Shown here: positions 33,201 through 46,200 of the stretch, one piece after another
Numbering within the stretch: position 1 is the stretch's first letter
Layout: each line of letters begins with the position of its first letter
Origin: Enoplolaimus lenunculus
Taxonomy: Eukaryota > Nematoda > Enoplea > Enoplida > Thoracostomopsidae
DNA: 64,000 nucleotides
Assembly (NCBI GenBank): GCA_030248215.1
Contig: JASANG010000627.1
Coordinates: 124,001 to 188,000 of the forward strand
Direction of reading: 5' to 3'
Notes under the pieces: generated by a model
What the model saw: the letters and a program-made list of their open reading frames with translations, nothing else
Database searches by the model: none
What the model was told of the DNA's origin: nothing
Translations under genes and position numbers: made by a program

Positions 33201-36200
33201 AATTAACTCACCCACTGGTATCCGATTCATTACCATCTGTTGCCCCACTGTCTTCTGAGGCTTCAATATGTCCTGTTGTTGCCGCCCCGTCACTGCCGAC
33301 ATTCTTCATCAATTTATCGGGTAAATTAATTTGAAAATCAATCTGCAAACAATTTTACTGTCAGGAATAGTCGGAGTCACCACACCACTCGTACTCGTTT
33401 CCATATGCCACTAATTTATGACAATATATTACCCTTGATATTTTATAAAGTTAACAGTATATAATTTACTAAATCACATGAAGGTGAACTAATCCAAACA
33501 GAAAATAAAGTCGAGTATAACACTGTAAGTATAACACTGTAAAGTTCGGCATGAAAATACATTTTAATCACTTCTGTATACTTCGAATGTAACAAATTTA
33601 TAAATGCCAATATTCCCAACTGCTTTCAGCACATGCCCCAATTGGTAGTTTTCCATCCACACCGTTCACATTTGATCGCTATTGGAACCTATACTAACCG
33701 GTAAAAGTACTACACACAGTTCAAAACACTTCTTTAAATTTGAGCCGAACCTCATTTCGAGCCAACAGCGAAAGAATGAGCGTAAAATATCCTGGTGTCT
33801 CAAACATTACAGACGTCCATTCTGTTGGGCTTGTGCTAACCATTCTCGCGTACAACTCGCAGGTCTCGGATGAGATCGTAACTTGAAACTTGTGATAAAA
33901 AAAGTGGCGATAGCTAAAGAAGAATTGTTAAAAATTACTACTCACAAAAATCCAAATGAACGCGGAAATATTAGGCAAATATTTACATTATCAAACCCCA
34001 CGGGTAAAGCCAGGATTTTGGAATAAGTTGTACCAAGAGTGGATGATGTCCACCTTGCAGAAGAGTGTGCAACTGCTTGGGCTGTGCATGGTACTAAATG
34101 TACCAGCACGCGTTGGGGGGGGGTTTAATCAAGAGATTAACAATAAAGTATGCTTCAGTACACCTACCCCCCTTAAACAAGGACCCAGTTGCACACTATC
34201 GTTATAAAGAGTGATCATCCACTCTTGGTTGCACGGTCCATATACGTTTTTGATGAGGGTTTCTTGTTTGACCAACTTAAAAATTTCGTAAATTCCAATA
34301 GACAAAAATAGCGAAGGAAAAAGAAGTTTGACCGCTATTACCTCACAGTCAACGCCTTTATCAAACCCACAATAAACTTAGCCTAAAACCCTACAACAAT
34401 AATTGAAACTAACATCTATCAAAGATATGTTTCATGCTTCACTTACTAAAACGACAGCTGATAATCACCACGTCCTTGTAGAAAACGACATCCGGCACCA
34501 GTCGCGTCTCTCTGCCGAGTAAACGTAATAAACCCTGCACTGCGTAACACTTCAATCAAACGTACTATTGCGGTATCGGGAAACTGCTGAAACAACTCGT
34601 ATGTGTATGGCACAAATTGTTTATCGGTACGGTCGGTCGCATACGAAGCCTGGAATCATAATATGTTACTGTAGATAAAAATACATGTATACGCCCAGCG
34701 AGATGTTACTTTTCGCAAACAAACTTGCTATAATTCTTAACAAACAATCTGATTTTAGTTGAGTAGCCGCAAAGTTACAATAACAACAACAGAACATTAT
34801 GCAACCACGGTTGACTACAGAAATAACGGTGGCATGACATCTCGGAACGAACCACTAATAATACTGGCTTCTCCACAGCTTGGAAATATCCGCCGGGGGC
34901 GTTTCCTGGGGGCAGCTAATTTTGCTGGGGGGCAGTTTTCCTGGGGGGGCCCCCAGATGATCTGGGAGGTCCTGGGGGGCAGGCTCAAAATTTTGCAAGC
35001 CGAATTTTTGGACCATTTTTTTATTCTAGATCGTCTTTCCAACTCAACTGAAGATTACTCATCGCTCAACATGACAAAAATTCCCCGCAAACGCTAATAA
35101 CAAAAGTTTTAACTAATATTACTGACAACTTTACCAGAAGTTGAAAGAAGCACAATTATATAAAATATAGATAATCTATAATTGAAACTGTGATTAACAT
35201 ATATTTTATATATTAGTCACAGCTTCAGTTTATCATAAGGCTCAGGCGGGTTGAACTTGTTGCTGCAAGGTACTTTCGAATGCTGTATGCTCTGAAACGG
35301 TCTATATAAAATTGTGTTTTTTTTCAGTTCATTATTGAATTGTACTAGTTACTACCGGTATTTGTAACGCTATTAAAAATTTATGAGTACTCAGCAGCGT
35401 AATATAAAATCACATTTTGCCGAATGTCCGCCTCAAAAAAAATCCAGGTCTTTATGTTTTAACATTGAAAATTTTTGGCTTAGAAAAGTCCTGGGGGGCC
35501 CCCAGCAAAAAAATTTGCTGGGAGGCATTTTGCTGGGGGGCGGCCGAAAATTCGCCGGGGGCCTTTCCTGGGGGCGGCAAAATTTTCGCCGGGGGGGAAT
35601 GAAAATTTCGAAAAGTACTGGGCCCCCCCCGCTGTGGAGAAGCCAGTAATATGCGCAATATCTTAATACTAATCCGATCGAGTACCACCAATAACCAACG
35701 AAGGCCCATATTCGTAATGTGTACTCTATTTATAACCAGTTAGCGATTGGTTTTCGAACTGTCAAACTGCATATGCTGATTCCAAAAACGCAAAGAAGTT
35801 GAAGAAATCAAATACAAGACACGCGGTACATTTCGAACCTCAACCTTCACTGGTTCGAAAGCTACAAGATCAATAACCAACTGGTGATTTAACGGTGTAA
35901 CACCGATTTCAGAATACGCGTCCCACTTCTCCAAAAACTGCCAAGACGCTAATCCAGCAGCTATTCGTCCGAATGCTAATGCATGTAACACTACAACTAA
36001 AAAACTGAACAAATAGTTCTTTCAAAAACACAATTACTAAGCTGGAAAACTATTCACTTTAAATTACAGTTGTTAAATTATCACAGAAATTTCTAAAGTC
36101 AAAATTTAACTCACTCGACAAACCGACTCACGTAAAGCAAATTATGCAACGTCGCATCGCGTATTTCGTCCACGGTGGCGCAATCAGTATGAAGATACTG

Positions 36201-39200
36201 AGTCACACACGTGTTCATCGCTTTTGGGTTTTTGGTCAACATTTCTATTGTTGACTGCAAATCATTGCTGCCAACTGTAGCGGAGTATTTCGGAAATGAC
36301 AACGTGGCAGCAGGCTTGCTTTGTAGATCTGTGCTTACAGAAGGCGCATCCGTAAGGGCACTCAATTGATATAGCGCATTAAATTCGTCCAACGTATCAG
36401 GTATAATTTCGCTAAAGTCGTGTCTGAAAACAAAAGCATGTATTTATTCCAAATAACAAAGTTAAACCGGTTAAAAAAGTAATGCACAAAAACCAGTCAA
36501 TTCATTTTACCAGAATCGCAATAGTTACCGCAAAAGTCACAACAAAATTAAAACCTTACCTGAACAGGAATTAAATTGTCAATGTTACATTACAAACAGC
36601 GGTAGAAGTTTTAGTGGCCCCACTTAATTTTACCGTTATTGATGTTGTGCAACAACAACAATAACAACAACAACAACAACGACGTCGACGAAACCGATTG
36701 CAATCACGCTGCACATGGATGTTCAGACAATGGGTCCACCTACATCGGTTACCGGCGCGCCGTGGAAATGGTCCAGAGCGAACTGGAGTGGCTTTACTAA
36801 CATGGTCGAAGAAGGTGTCAATACCGCTGATCCCTCGGCCGACCTCAGGATTCGAGTCAACCGCTTTACAAACACCATAATGGCAGCTGCCAATAAACAT
36901 ATCGGCAAAGTCGTTAAAAAAAGCATGATAGAGGGTATCTCACTCCAGAAATAAAAGAAGCCATCAAAATTCGAAATCGACTACGACGCAATATTGCCGA
37001 CAACAGACAAGAATGAGTAACACAATGCAAATTTGTTCGTGAATTGATTGCGTCCGCCAAAGCCGAGAAATGGGCTGATTTTGTAGAGGACAGCAACATC
37101 AACAACAACTGTGAGAAAGCATGGAAACTAATTAAGTCACTGAAAGGCTCAACATCAACAAGTAACGTCAATGAAGTCATGATAGTCAACGGCAAGGCAC
37201 TAAAGGGTCGTATGGCTAAGGCTGAAGCATTTGCTAAATACTACGCCCAAGTTAGTAGCTTGAAGTTTAGCAAAGCGGAACGTGAGCGCATCTCGAAAGT
37301 GCGTAAAAGCTTGACAGCAGCAGCAAACAATGATGCAGCTAGCCCAGCATGCTGCCACTTCACCGCGGCAGAGATGGATTCCGCTATCAAGGCGATGCGA
37401 GCGAAGTCTGCAGCTGGACCGGACGGCGTCTGCCTAAGATTTCTGAAGGCCCTTGGCCCATCAGCAAGAGATTTCTTGCTTGGCTGTTTCAACCAATCGT
37501 GGGAACAGGGCTGCTGCCCGCAAGCATGGAGAGACGCCGACATCATACCGCTACTTAAAAGTGGCAAGCCTGCGAGCAAGCTTGAATCATATCGACCTGT
37601 TAGCCTAACCTCAGTGATAGCCAAAACGTTGGAAAGAATGGTTGGTGCTCGATTATATCATCTTGCCGAGCAGAATGGATGGCTGTGCAACGACCAAGCG
37701 GGCTTTCGAAAGAACCGGAGTTGTGAAGATCAAGTCATCAGACTGGCACAAGAAATTAGCGACAGCTTCCAAGCAAAACCTGCAGGAAGAACAGTGCTCG
37801 CCTTACTAGATTACTCCAAGGTCTTCGATAAAGTGTGGCGTGACGAATTAATTGGTCCCATGCTCGAAATTGGAGTACCCGTGAAACTGATTAGGTGGTG
37901 CCGTGGATTCTTACTTAACCGGCAAGCTCGTGTTCGGCTTGACGGTGCCCTGAGCCCTCAGCACCACCTACCACAAGGTGTGCCCCAAGGCGCTGTACTC
38001 TCACCTCTCCTAGTTATTATCTAGATCAACGGGGTTCGTCAAGTTGTCCCCGAGGGACTCTCAGTCAGCATGTACGCTGATGACATCGCAATCTGGGCCA
38101 CATCAGCAGACAAATCGTTGGCGGCCAAAACGGTAGAAGCAAGACTCGTTGCAATTAGTTGATGGAGTGCTCAAATGAAACTACCACTGAATGCGTCCAA
38201 GTGTGAAATAGGTTTCTTCTCGACAACTCCTAGAGAAGCCCGTTGGGTTTCGAAGGTAGTCGTCGATGGACAGCAGCTGCAACTAAACCCCAACCCAAAA
38301 TTTCTTGGCCTTATGTTTGACAGATGTCTCAGCTTTGGCGCTTATGTCGATGCTAACTGTGAACGCGCGAAGAAGCGTGCCAACATAATAGCCTTTCTGG
38401 CTAACAGCGATTGGGGATGGAAACGAAAGGCTGTTCGACAAGTCTATATCACCTTATGTCGTAGCGTTCTTGACTATTGTGCTGCAGCGTGGCGACCATG
38501 CATTTCACGGTCTAGCATGCAAAAGCTCGATCGGTGGCAAAACAAGGCGCCAGGGTGCAACAGGAATTACAATTTGCCGGAACCGGAACCGGAATTTGAA
38601 AATTTTACCGGAACCGGAAAGTGAAAAATGCATTTCACCAAAAATTTCATTTTAATCTTATTTTTTGCTCTATTATTTGTGAAATAACCTTAGTCGAACA
38701 TAGATATTTATTTTATTTGTTGTATTTTAGATTTTCATCATCGACTGAAGTGAAATCCACCATCAATGGCTTATATTCGGAGTACAAGTGGCTTTCAAAA
38801 GAGATTCTTAAAAATTCGCAAAGTTAATAAAACGGCCAAATTATAACACCGGAATTTTTAAATCCGGTAAAAGTTTACCGAAACCGGAACCGGAAGGTGA
38901 AAAAATGCCGGAACCGGAACCGGAATTCCGGTTGCACCCTGCAAGGCGCTTCGCATAATCACGGGTCAAGTCGCAACAACCCCCGTAAAAGCACTCCGCC
39001 TAGAAGCTGGAATCAGTTCATATTCGTCGCACTCGGAAGACCTCATCTGTCGAGCATACGAGAAGTCACTACGCCTGCCTACCAACAATCCCCGGCGAAC
39101 GCTGATTGAAAGCAACGTGTTACACCGCTCGAAAATCAGGAGCAGCTTCCGTCAAATGGGCCAGCGACTGGCCCAATCGGCCCTCGGCAACAGCTGGGCA

Positions 39201-40198
39201 CGGGAACGACAAGCGATACCAGTTCTTCATGAGCCACCGTGGGCGCATAACACTCAATTGCATTGCTACCCGGACTTGTTGGACGTTAGCTCCAAAAGTT
39301 GTTCGGATGATATATTGATGCAAGACACTCTGTCAACGATTCGTACAGGATGTGCGGACAATTCACTCATCATCTACACGGACGGATCACGCCAAGATGG
39401 TTTATACAATGGCGGCAGCGCCGCCGTCGTAACCAGAGGAGATCCGACAGGATTCAGCGTGATCGATATCATCAAACGAAAAGGCAGACCGTTGACCTGC
39501 TCGTACGAATCAGAACTGATAGCTCTGAAACTTGCTGCCAACTGGCTATACTAAAACAACGTCACTGATGAGACCCTCATCTGCTCCGACAGCCGTGCGG
39601 CATTAAAATGTATGGCAAATAACAACAGCAACACAACAACAGATGCGGCACAGACAATGAAAGCTTTACGTCGAGCGAGAGGAAGAATAAATCTGCAATG
39701 GGTCCCTGGTCATATCGGCCTTATCCGAAACGAGACAGTCGATGCAGCAGCGAAAGCAGCAACAGCAATTGAAGACAGCGCAGCTCAGAACGATGTTACA
39801 CTAGCAGCGGCAGTAGCGGCTTCCAGAAGGGCATTTCGCAACGCCCCGCCTGCCAAGATGTCACTACGAATCATCTATGATGGCCCGGTCGACAATGACA
39901 GCTGCCTTAGCCGCAAGAATGCAGTTTTGCTCGCACGTCTCCGAGCAGGTCATTGCTTTCAACTTTCGGCTTATAAGGCGTCGTCAAGCCCGGCTTCGAC
40001 CCTATTTGCAGCAAATGTAAAGAAGCACCGCAAGACTTGAATCACTGGCTCATACATAACATTGTCCAGCGCTAACGTCGGCCCGTATACGACACTTAAG
40101 GGACCCATGCCCCGAACCTCAGCGTCCTGCGGACAAACCCCGCGTGGGTGGTAGTGTTTGACCGGAGAACTCTGTATTCTTCGTGACGCTATGCCGCC

Positions 40199-40244
<46 letters not shown>

Positions 40245-43200
40245 CTTTTCTTTAACTAAGTCTTACTTCCATAACAAATCGTACGCCATAGCAAACAGTT
40301 TCCGGAATATTTGACTTCTTCGCAATTCAGAACTATTTGGGTGGATTTTGTTACGTTCACGAAATTTCATCAAAGCCTGAAATAGCACAACAACTGAAGA
40401 CCAATTGTCCAAACAGAAATCAAACACGATAGTCAAGAATAAAACTGTCCAGTGTCTACAATATTTCTCAAGATTTTAAGTACATCTATTTACAGATAAA
40501 GATTAGGACTGCACTATTACACTTGTATGGACATTTTCGTACGTACAAAGTTTTCTCCACACAATTTTACGCTGGCGCCGTATGATGATAAAAAGTCAGA
40601 GAGCGCAGAGTAACAATTATACAGCAGATATGCACTCGTTGAGCGCAGTGAAACCACATACGTCTTGTGATTGCATCTGCTTCACCAATAAATGCATTTG
40701 TTTAATTGCGTCAGGACTTCGACTGAGGTACCTATGTGCAACGGCACATAAACTCACTGTTGTTTTGTCCTTCGATTCCTAAAGATAATAATTTGTATGT
40801 AACAATGTTAAAAAGATAGCGAACCGGTTGTTAAAATACTATGTCAGAGTTATACAGAACGCTTATATATAGTTTTCGAAAGGATAAAGACAGAATTAAC
40901 ACGTCTTTTTCAAGTAACTCTAAAACAGCTAACTAATACGTTAATGTTCAACGAGGCTATTAAACTTAAAACTAACGTGAATGCAAGATATCTTAAAATG
41001 CATTCAATTAAACTTTTCCAAGCTTACCGGACAGTAATGATGCATCATATCTCGTATCACTGGCGGCGGACACCAAAACTTATGCGTTGAAACCATAAAA
41101 TAACTGACAGCTTTCATCGTGAGTAGCTAAAAGATTAAAAGCTACAGCTAATTTTAATAAAAACATTAAATTATAATATACTAACGACAACAAACAACTA
41201 GACCCGTTTTCTCAAAATGTATGCAGCACCTATCGCTAAATTGATGATAGGACTTGTAGCTTTCGAAACAGTAAACGGTAAAAATCGAAACTCAGCCGAA
41301 TTTTTGCATTTAACCTGTCCTACTTCTGCGTTATTTTGACATCCCCAAATGCATTAGTTCGTGTGTTTGAAACTGGTAACAGGTACTATACGCATTTAGA
41401 CCCTTGATACAAAACAAATGAAAAGCAACTTTTTTATGTCCAAATACAATAGTAGCCATAAAACTACCTCCAAGTGACGATAGGTGCTATGCAGCTTTGA
41501 GAATATAGGCATACACGACAAAACTTGAACATTTAAATTTTGGACTAACCATATCTTTTTCCTTCTTTGAAAATTGTGCTCGAAACCGATTGCATCGATT
41601 GAGCGCTTCGCAATCAGTTTCATCCAAACTGCGTTTGCCACCAACTGGTGACGGATAAATAGTACGTTGGATATCGTCTAAACAAATTACCTTATTAGAA
41701 TCAGATCCGGAACTATAATTTAGTTGCAAACAGGCGTCTATGTGCAGCTGAGGGGCGAACTGTTTTTTGGCTGGACTGCAGTGGAGTAAGCTTAACCTTT
41801 ACAATATCTTTTGCTTAAAGTTAGGCTTAGATTTAAGCTTAGCTAAAGGTTCATCTATGCAGAGACGTAGGGTCCGGAATTGCTTATACTACTATTACGT
41901 CCTTCATAAATACATGGGCCGAAACGGGTTATAAACATATTTACGAAAATGATGAAAAATAACCGTTACTAGAAATTCAACTGGTAATTTTAATTAGTGA
42001 TGTGCCGATACTAAATTATTTGCTGGTGCCGATTCTTATTTTTACATTTAGCCAATGCCAAACCGATGCCGACTTTGGGGCCGATTCAAATTTTAATACC
42101 AGATGCTTAAAGAACTGATAGGATACTTAAAACTAGGGATATGCCGATTAATCGGCATCGGCAATAATCGACACTTTTCGTGAGTATATTGCTATAGATT
42201 TCATTTCTGGGCGCACACCAGTGTGTCTTCTTAGGAAAATTGTTATCTCTCTTGCGTTTGAGTTTGAAAAAATTAATTGAAATTTACCGTTGTTACAAAA
42301 TTATAATCGTTTATGATGGTTAGGGTTTAAACCTTGATACAATAATGTAATGTCACTGTCTGCTAATTAAGCATGGTGTACTAAAGTTGAAATAGGCATC
42401 GGCATCGGTTCGGCAAAATTTCAAAATAAGAATCGGCACCGGTATCGGCAAAAATTTTGGTATCGGCACATCCCTACTTAAAACCTAACGATAAACGATT
42501 ATAATATTCATGAAAACGCATCATTTCAATTAATTTTTTCAAAAAAGCTGGACCGATAACATTTCCCTGCTCAGACGCACTGATCTACAACAAAAAGTTA
42601 AATTGATAGGAGTCCAACTCACTGTTCAGTACACAAAATATAGGAAAAGAAACGGTAATTTGTATTACAGTGCGGATTTCCATGCCGATACTTACGAAAA
42701 GTGCCAAAATTACCGATGCTGATTAATCAGGACTTCCTTAATTTTAATATAAAATTAATATTACCACATCAGTAACCTTTATTTGAATTTACCATAAAAC
42801 GTTACGCGTGATTATTCCTTTACCGTTATACAAAACAAAACATATCTCTTTTCACGTTTACCTTGTTTATCTTTCGATGATTGTTGCACCAACTCTGAAA
42901 ACACCTTGCGATACTGTTGACAGCAACTGTTGGGAAGCAAAATTCGAAAACTGTACGCATTAAAGGTAAAATATTTTCAAACCTACGATCACGTTCTAGG
43001 AATTTTTATAACCATAACTGCGGCTACAATCGCGATTGCGCAGCATTAAATTTTCGATCGTTTGTAAACACGATTAAATCGTGATACATAACGCGACAGC
43101 AATGACGTTTTGGCCCGCGACTTAATCGCGAGCATTGAAAATTCGAACGCTAATATATAATCGCAAACGCGAACGCAATACACGCAATCGCGATACCTGC

Positions 43201-46200
43201 TTACTAATTTTTCTCCTGGACTGTAGGTTTGATTTAGTTGTTGTCAGAATCATTGTAAAATGTTTTACCACTGAATAAAACAGAAGATAAAAGATAACTA
43301 AATTAATTTCTAACTAACCTGTTACACTGATACCTTCATTAATCGTACTATTGCGAGGATTCTCTAAAACAGTTTGGTGCGGCGTTTATGGGCATGTTTT
43401 CATGCATTAAATGAGCAACAGCGCTTAAACCTACTTTAAAAAGATTATTTCTATTTAAAGTTTTAAAACTGACAAAAATGCATAGCAACGATTTAAAGGT
43501 TCCGTTAGTCGAGCTGGGTCGCCAACGGGTCAGAAGGAACCAAAGCGATATAGTGTTGTGTACAAGTCGTAAAAATTACATCTTCAAAAGGTGAGATATA
43601 TTCAGCGCGGTTTTTCGTACTTAGATGCTAGTTTCTTTTGAAACTATTGCTTCCACTTAAGGTCGCGGGAAATTTAGACTGAGTTTAAGTTTGGAATAAA
43701 TATATTTTTGTTTCATAGGAACCAAACTTAACAGCCACAACTGCGAATCATTTTTAAACAGTGGCCACGGTTTGGCTCCGGCTCTGGTAAAATCATGGCT
43801 CCAGGACAGCTTTACAACGACTGCACACTCTCTCTAGTTATCAGAACAAATTTAAAATCTAATATTTAGCTATTCGGACACTTAACAGAAAATGAATCTC
43901 TATCTTATATGTCTCCATAAAACTTATGATAGACACACTTAATCGAAGAAAGGCTAGCTAGAGTGCTAAAAGAGTTCACAACAATAACTTATATTAGGAC
44001 AACGTGAGGGTAGAGCATTGCTTTTTAGAAATGTAATGCCATCCGGCTCTGTCTGCTATTGATCGCGACAAAAACCATAAATATCGGTATCCGGCAAGTT
44101 TGTACTGGATACCTGAATATGATACGGAGTCCGTTTTGGCGGATATTGAGTTTTATTACACATAACATTAAAATATATTATTTAATACTAACTAGCTTTC
44201 GGAAGCAAAATCAACCAATCCCTGATATGAGCTTCATAAGACCTCTCATATTCACACCAGGTCTAAATTTGAATTTTTGCAAAATTTATTGTTGTGCTAA
44301 TAATAATTAGGCCATTATGCTTCAAAAGAACACCAAACATTAAAATTTCAATAAATGCAATCACCCGGTATCTTCGGGGCTACCACCGATTTAACATAGG
44401 AATGAAACAGCGTCGACAAACTAGCAACTCGGTTCGAAATTTCGTTTTCAAATCGGGCTGAACGTTGTTGCAGTTGACACAAAAACCATCGGGCATTTGG
44501 TCCTGAATTGATTGTCCAATTTGCATGGCGATGCCTATGTACACAAATATGTCCATCACACTCGCCGTCCGTCACCGTGCGGTGTCATACACACGCCATT
44601 AATACAATTTTAAAGTATAGCGCACCAGTACCACCCTTACTGCGACTAAAAGAGAGTTTGTTACATTTCATTTCAGAATGGTACACCAGACTCAAGTCAC
44701 CACTTGGCGAATACTAACTTAGGTACACGCATGTGCCAGGGTGCAAAGCGGAAATGGATTATACCGGAATCGGAACAGCAAATTTATACCGGAATCGGAA
44801 CTACAAATTTTGTAACTATACGGATATTTTGTATTAACAAGTATTATATTGATTTATGGTGTCTGCTGGCTGGCAACACTTCTCAAAAACGTCGCATGAA
44901 CAAATTAGCAATGATTTTTTGGCTGTGTAAAGCTAAACTACAATCAATTATTGATAAGTTAACTTATCAAAAACAATTTGTTAGATAAATGATGCAGAAT
45001 TTTCATACAACATATCACAGCAAGTAGGCCTTAAATTAAAATGTGAAAAATCCGATTCCGATTGATTGTGTAATCGGAATCGGAAATCGTTTTGAATCGG
45101 AATTCTAATCGGAATCGGAATTTCGATTGCACCCTGGCATGTGCCGAAACATACAATAGAATGAATAGTTGTTTTGCTAACGTTTTGTTAAGCAATCTAG
45201 CGTAAATCACGTAGCGTTTTCCACGACCATATTTTCCAAGTCGGAGCTTCGTAGCTGAACTTATACCCAAGAACAACAACGTCTGCCAGTTATTCCAAAC
45301 TTTAAAACACATCAAACACGGACAGTAAATCAACACAAAATTTACACAAAAACAAACAAGCAATAATAAAAACATACAAAAACATAAACGGATGAAATCC
45401 GGCAGTTCCAAATCGATTCGTTCTTATCAACACAGGCTCATCAAATGTGGTATCAAACAACGCACGAGGCTTTCGACAATCACGCTCCAGCGCATCGCGA
45501 ACTCTATTTTCGCGAATGTCTTCTACCATTGGTTTTTCTATAATATCACCCTTATATATCTCCGTAAACACTGTGTAACAAGCACTACAATACGATTACC
45601 ATATCGACACGTATTCTAAGTGTATGCAGCACTTATCGGTTGGCCATAACTCTCGTATCTTTCGAACCAACAATGGTAATCGCATAAGTTTGGCACATTT
45701 TTCAAATTTTCTAAGTTTTACTACTGCGCAAATTTTCAGATGCATTGTCAGTTTGAAAACGATCACTAACTGGTGATAGGTGCTATACACATTTTAGAAT
45801 ATGGGCCGTAGAAGCAATAAGTTGCAAGCAACGGGAATTTGCATTCTCAGCTGTGTGTAGCGTCTATCAGCAGTTAGTCATAGGATTTCAAACAAATAAA
45901 CTGCGGAATTTTTGGCATTTTGGAAATCTACACACGAATACGTTGATACCAAAGAAAATAATATGCGTTATTAATTTGTAAACTCATCGTTCACCAGCTG
46001 CAAATGTACAATGTCTCTGAAAAATCATTAGGTTCTTTACTACAAAGAATAATAGGAAGAATGCAAAATTTGACCGTACGTCGTACCACTTATATTTCCA
46101 ATCGACATTTATATACCTTCAGACATAGTTGCATTCCGATATCCCAATTGTGTACTGATACAAACAGCTCGCAAATGTGTCCAGAAAAACTCCACCGTAT

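Larger units (their letters stand above)
36640..40243 (+). mobile_element. I-like LINE with RNase H, 5'-truncated, CAA-tailed
   Basis: It starts in the last part of the endonuclease (SITLH-like, then MDVQTMGPPTSV) behind a CAA-rich tract. Reverse transcriptase: AAGPDGVCL near 37413, SYRPVSLTSVIAKTLE, ALLDYSKVFDKVW near 37800, GVPQGAVLSPL near 37978, YADD at 38073-38084. RNase H: IIYTDGS near 39370, SYESELIAL, CSDSRAAL and VPGHIGLIRNE. A Cys/His region follows, then a 3' UTR and (CAA)n at 40199-40243. In-frame stops near 37015, 38022, 38161 and 39552 make it inactive; a hAT MITE interrupts it at 38551. It lies antisense in the intron of GTF3C1 between exons 24 and 25. I, Ingi and R1 groups are the candidates. 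Confidence 0.9.

Noticed and set aside
35383-35649. Plus and minus frames of 60-90 codons in the G-rich element as a transposase
   Set aside because: They are Gly/Pro-rich translations of the G-runs, with no catalytic motif, and are not kept between the two copies.
36640-36685. CAA tract at the left end of the LINE as the tail of a second LINE
   Set aside because: It reads through as a Thr run in the LINE frame leading into the endonuclease end, so it belongs to the element or its junction.
44344-44575. Minus frame (NWTINSGPNARWFLC) as an extra GTF3C1 exon between exons 20 and 21
   Set aside because: There is no good acceptor in frame, and exons 20 and 21 already join in phase without it. 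The human resemblance is too slight.
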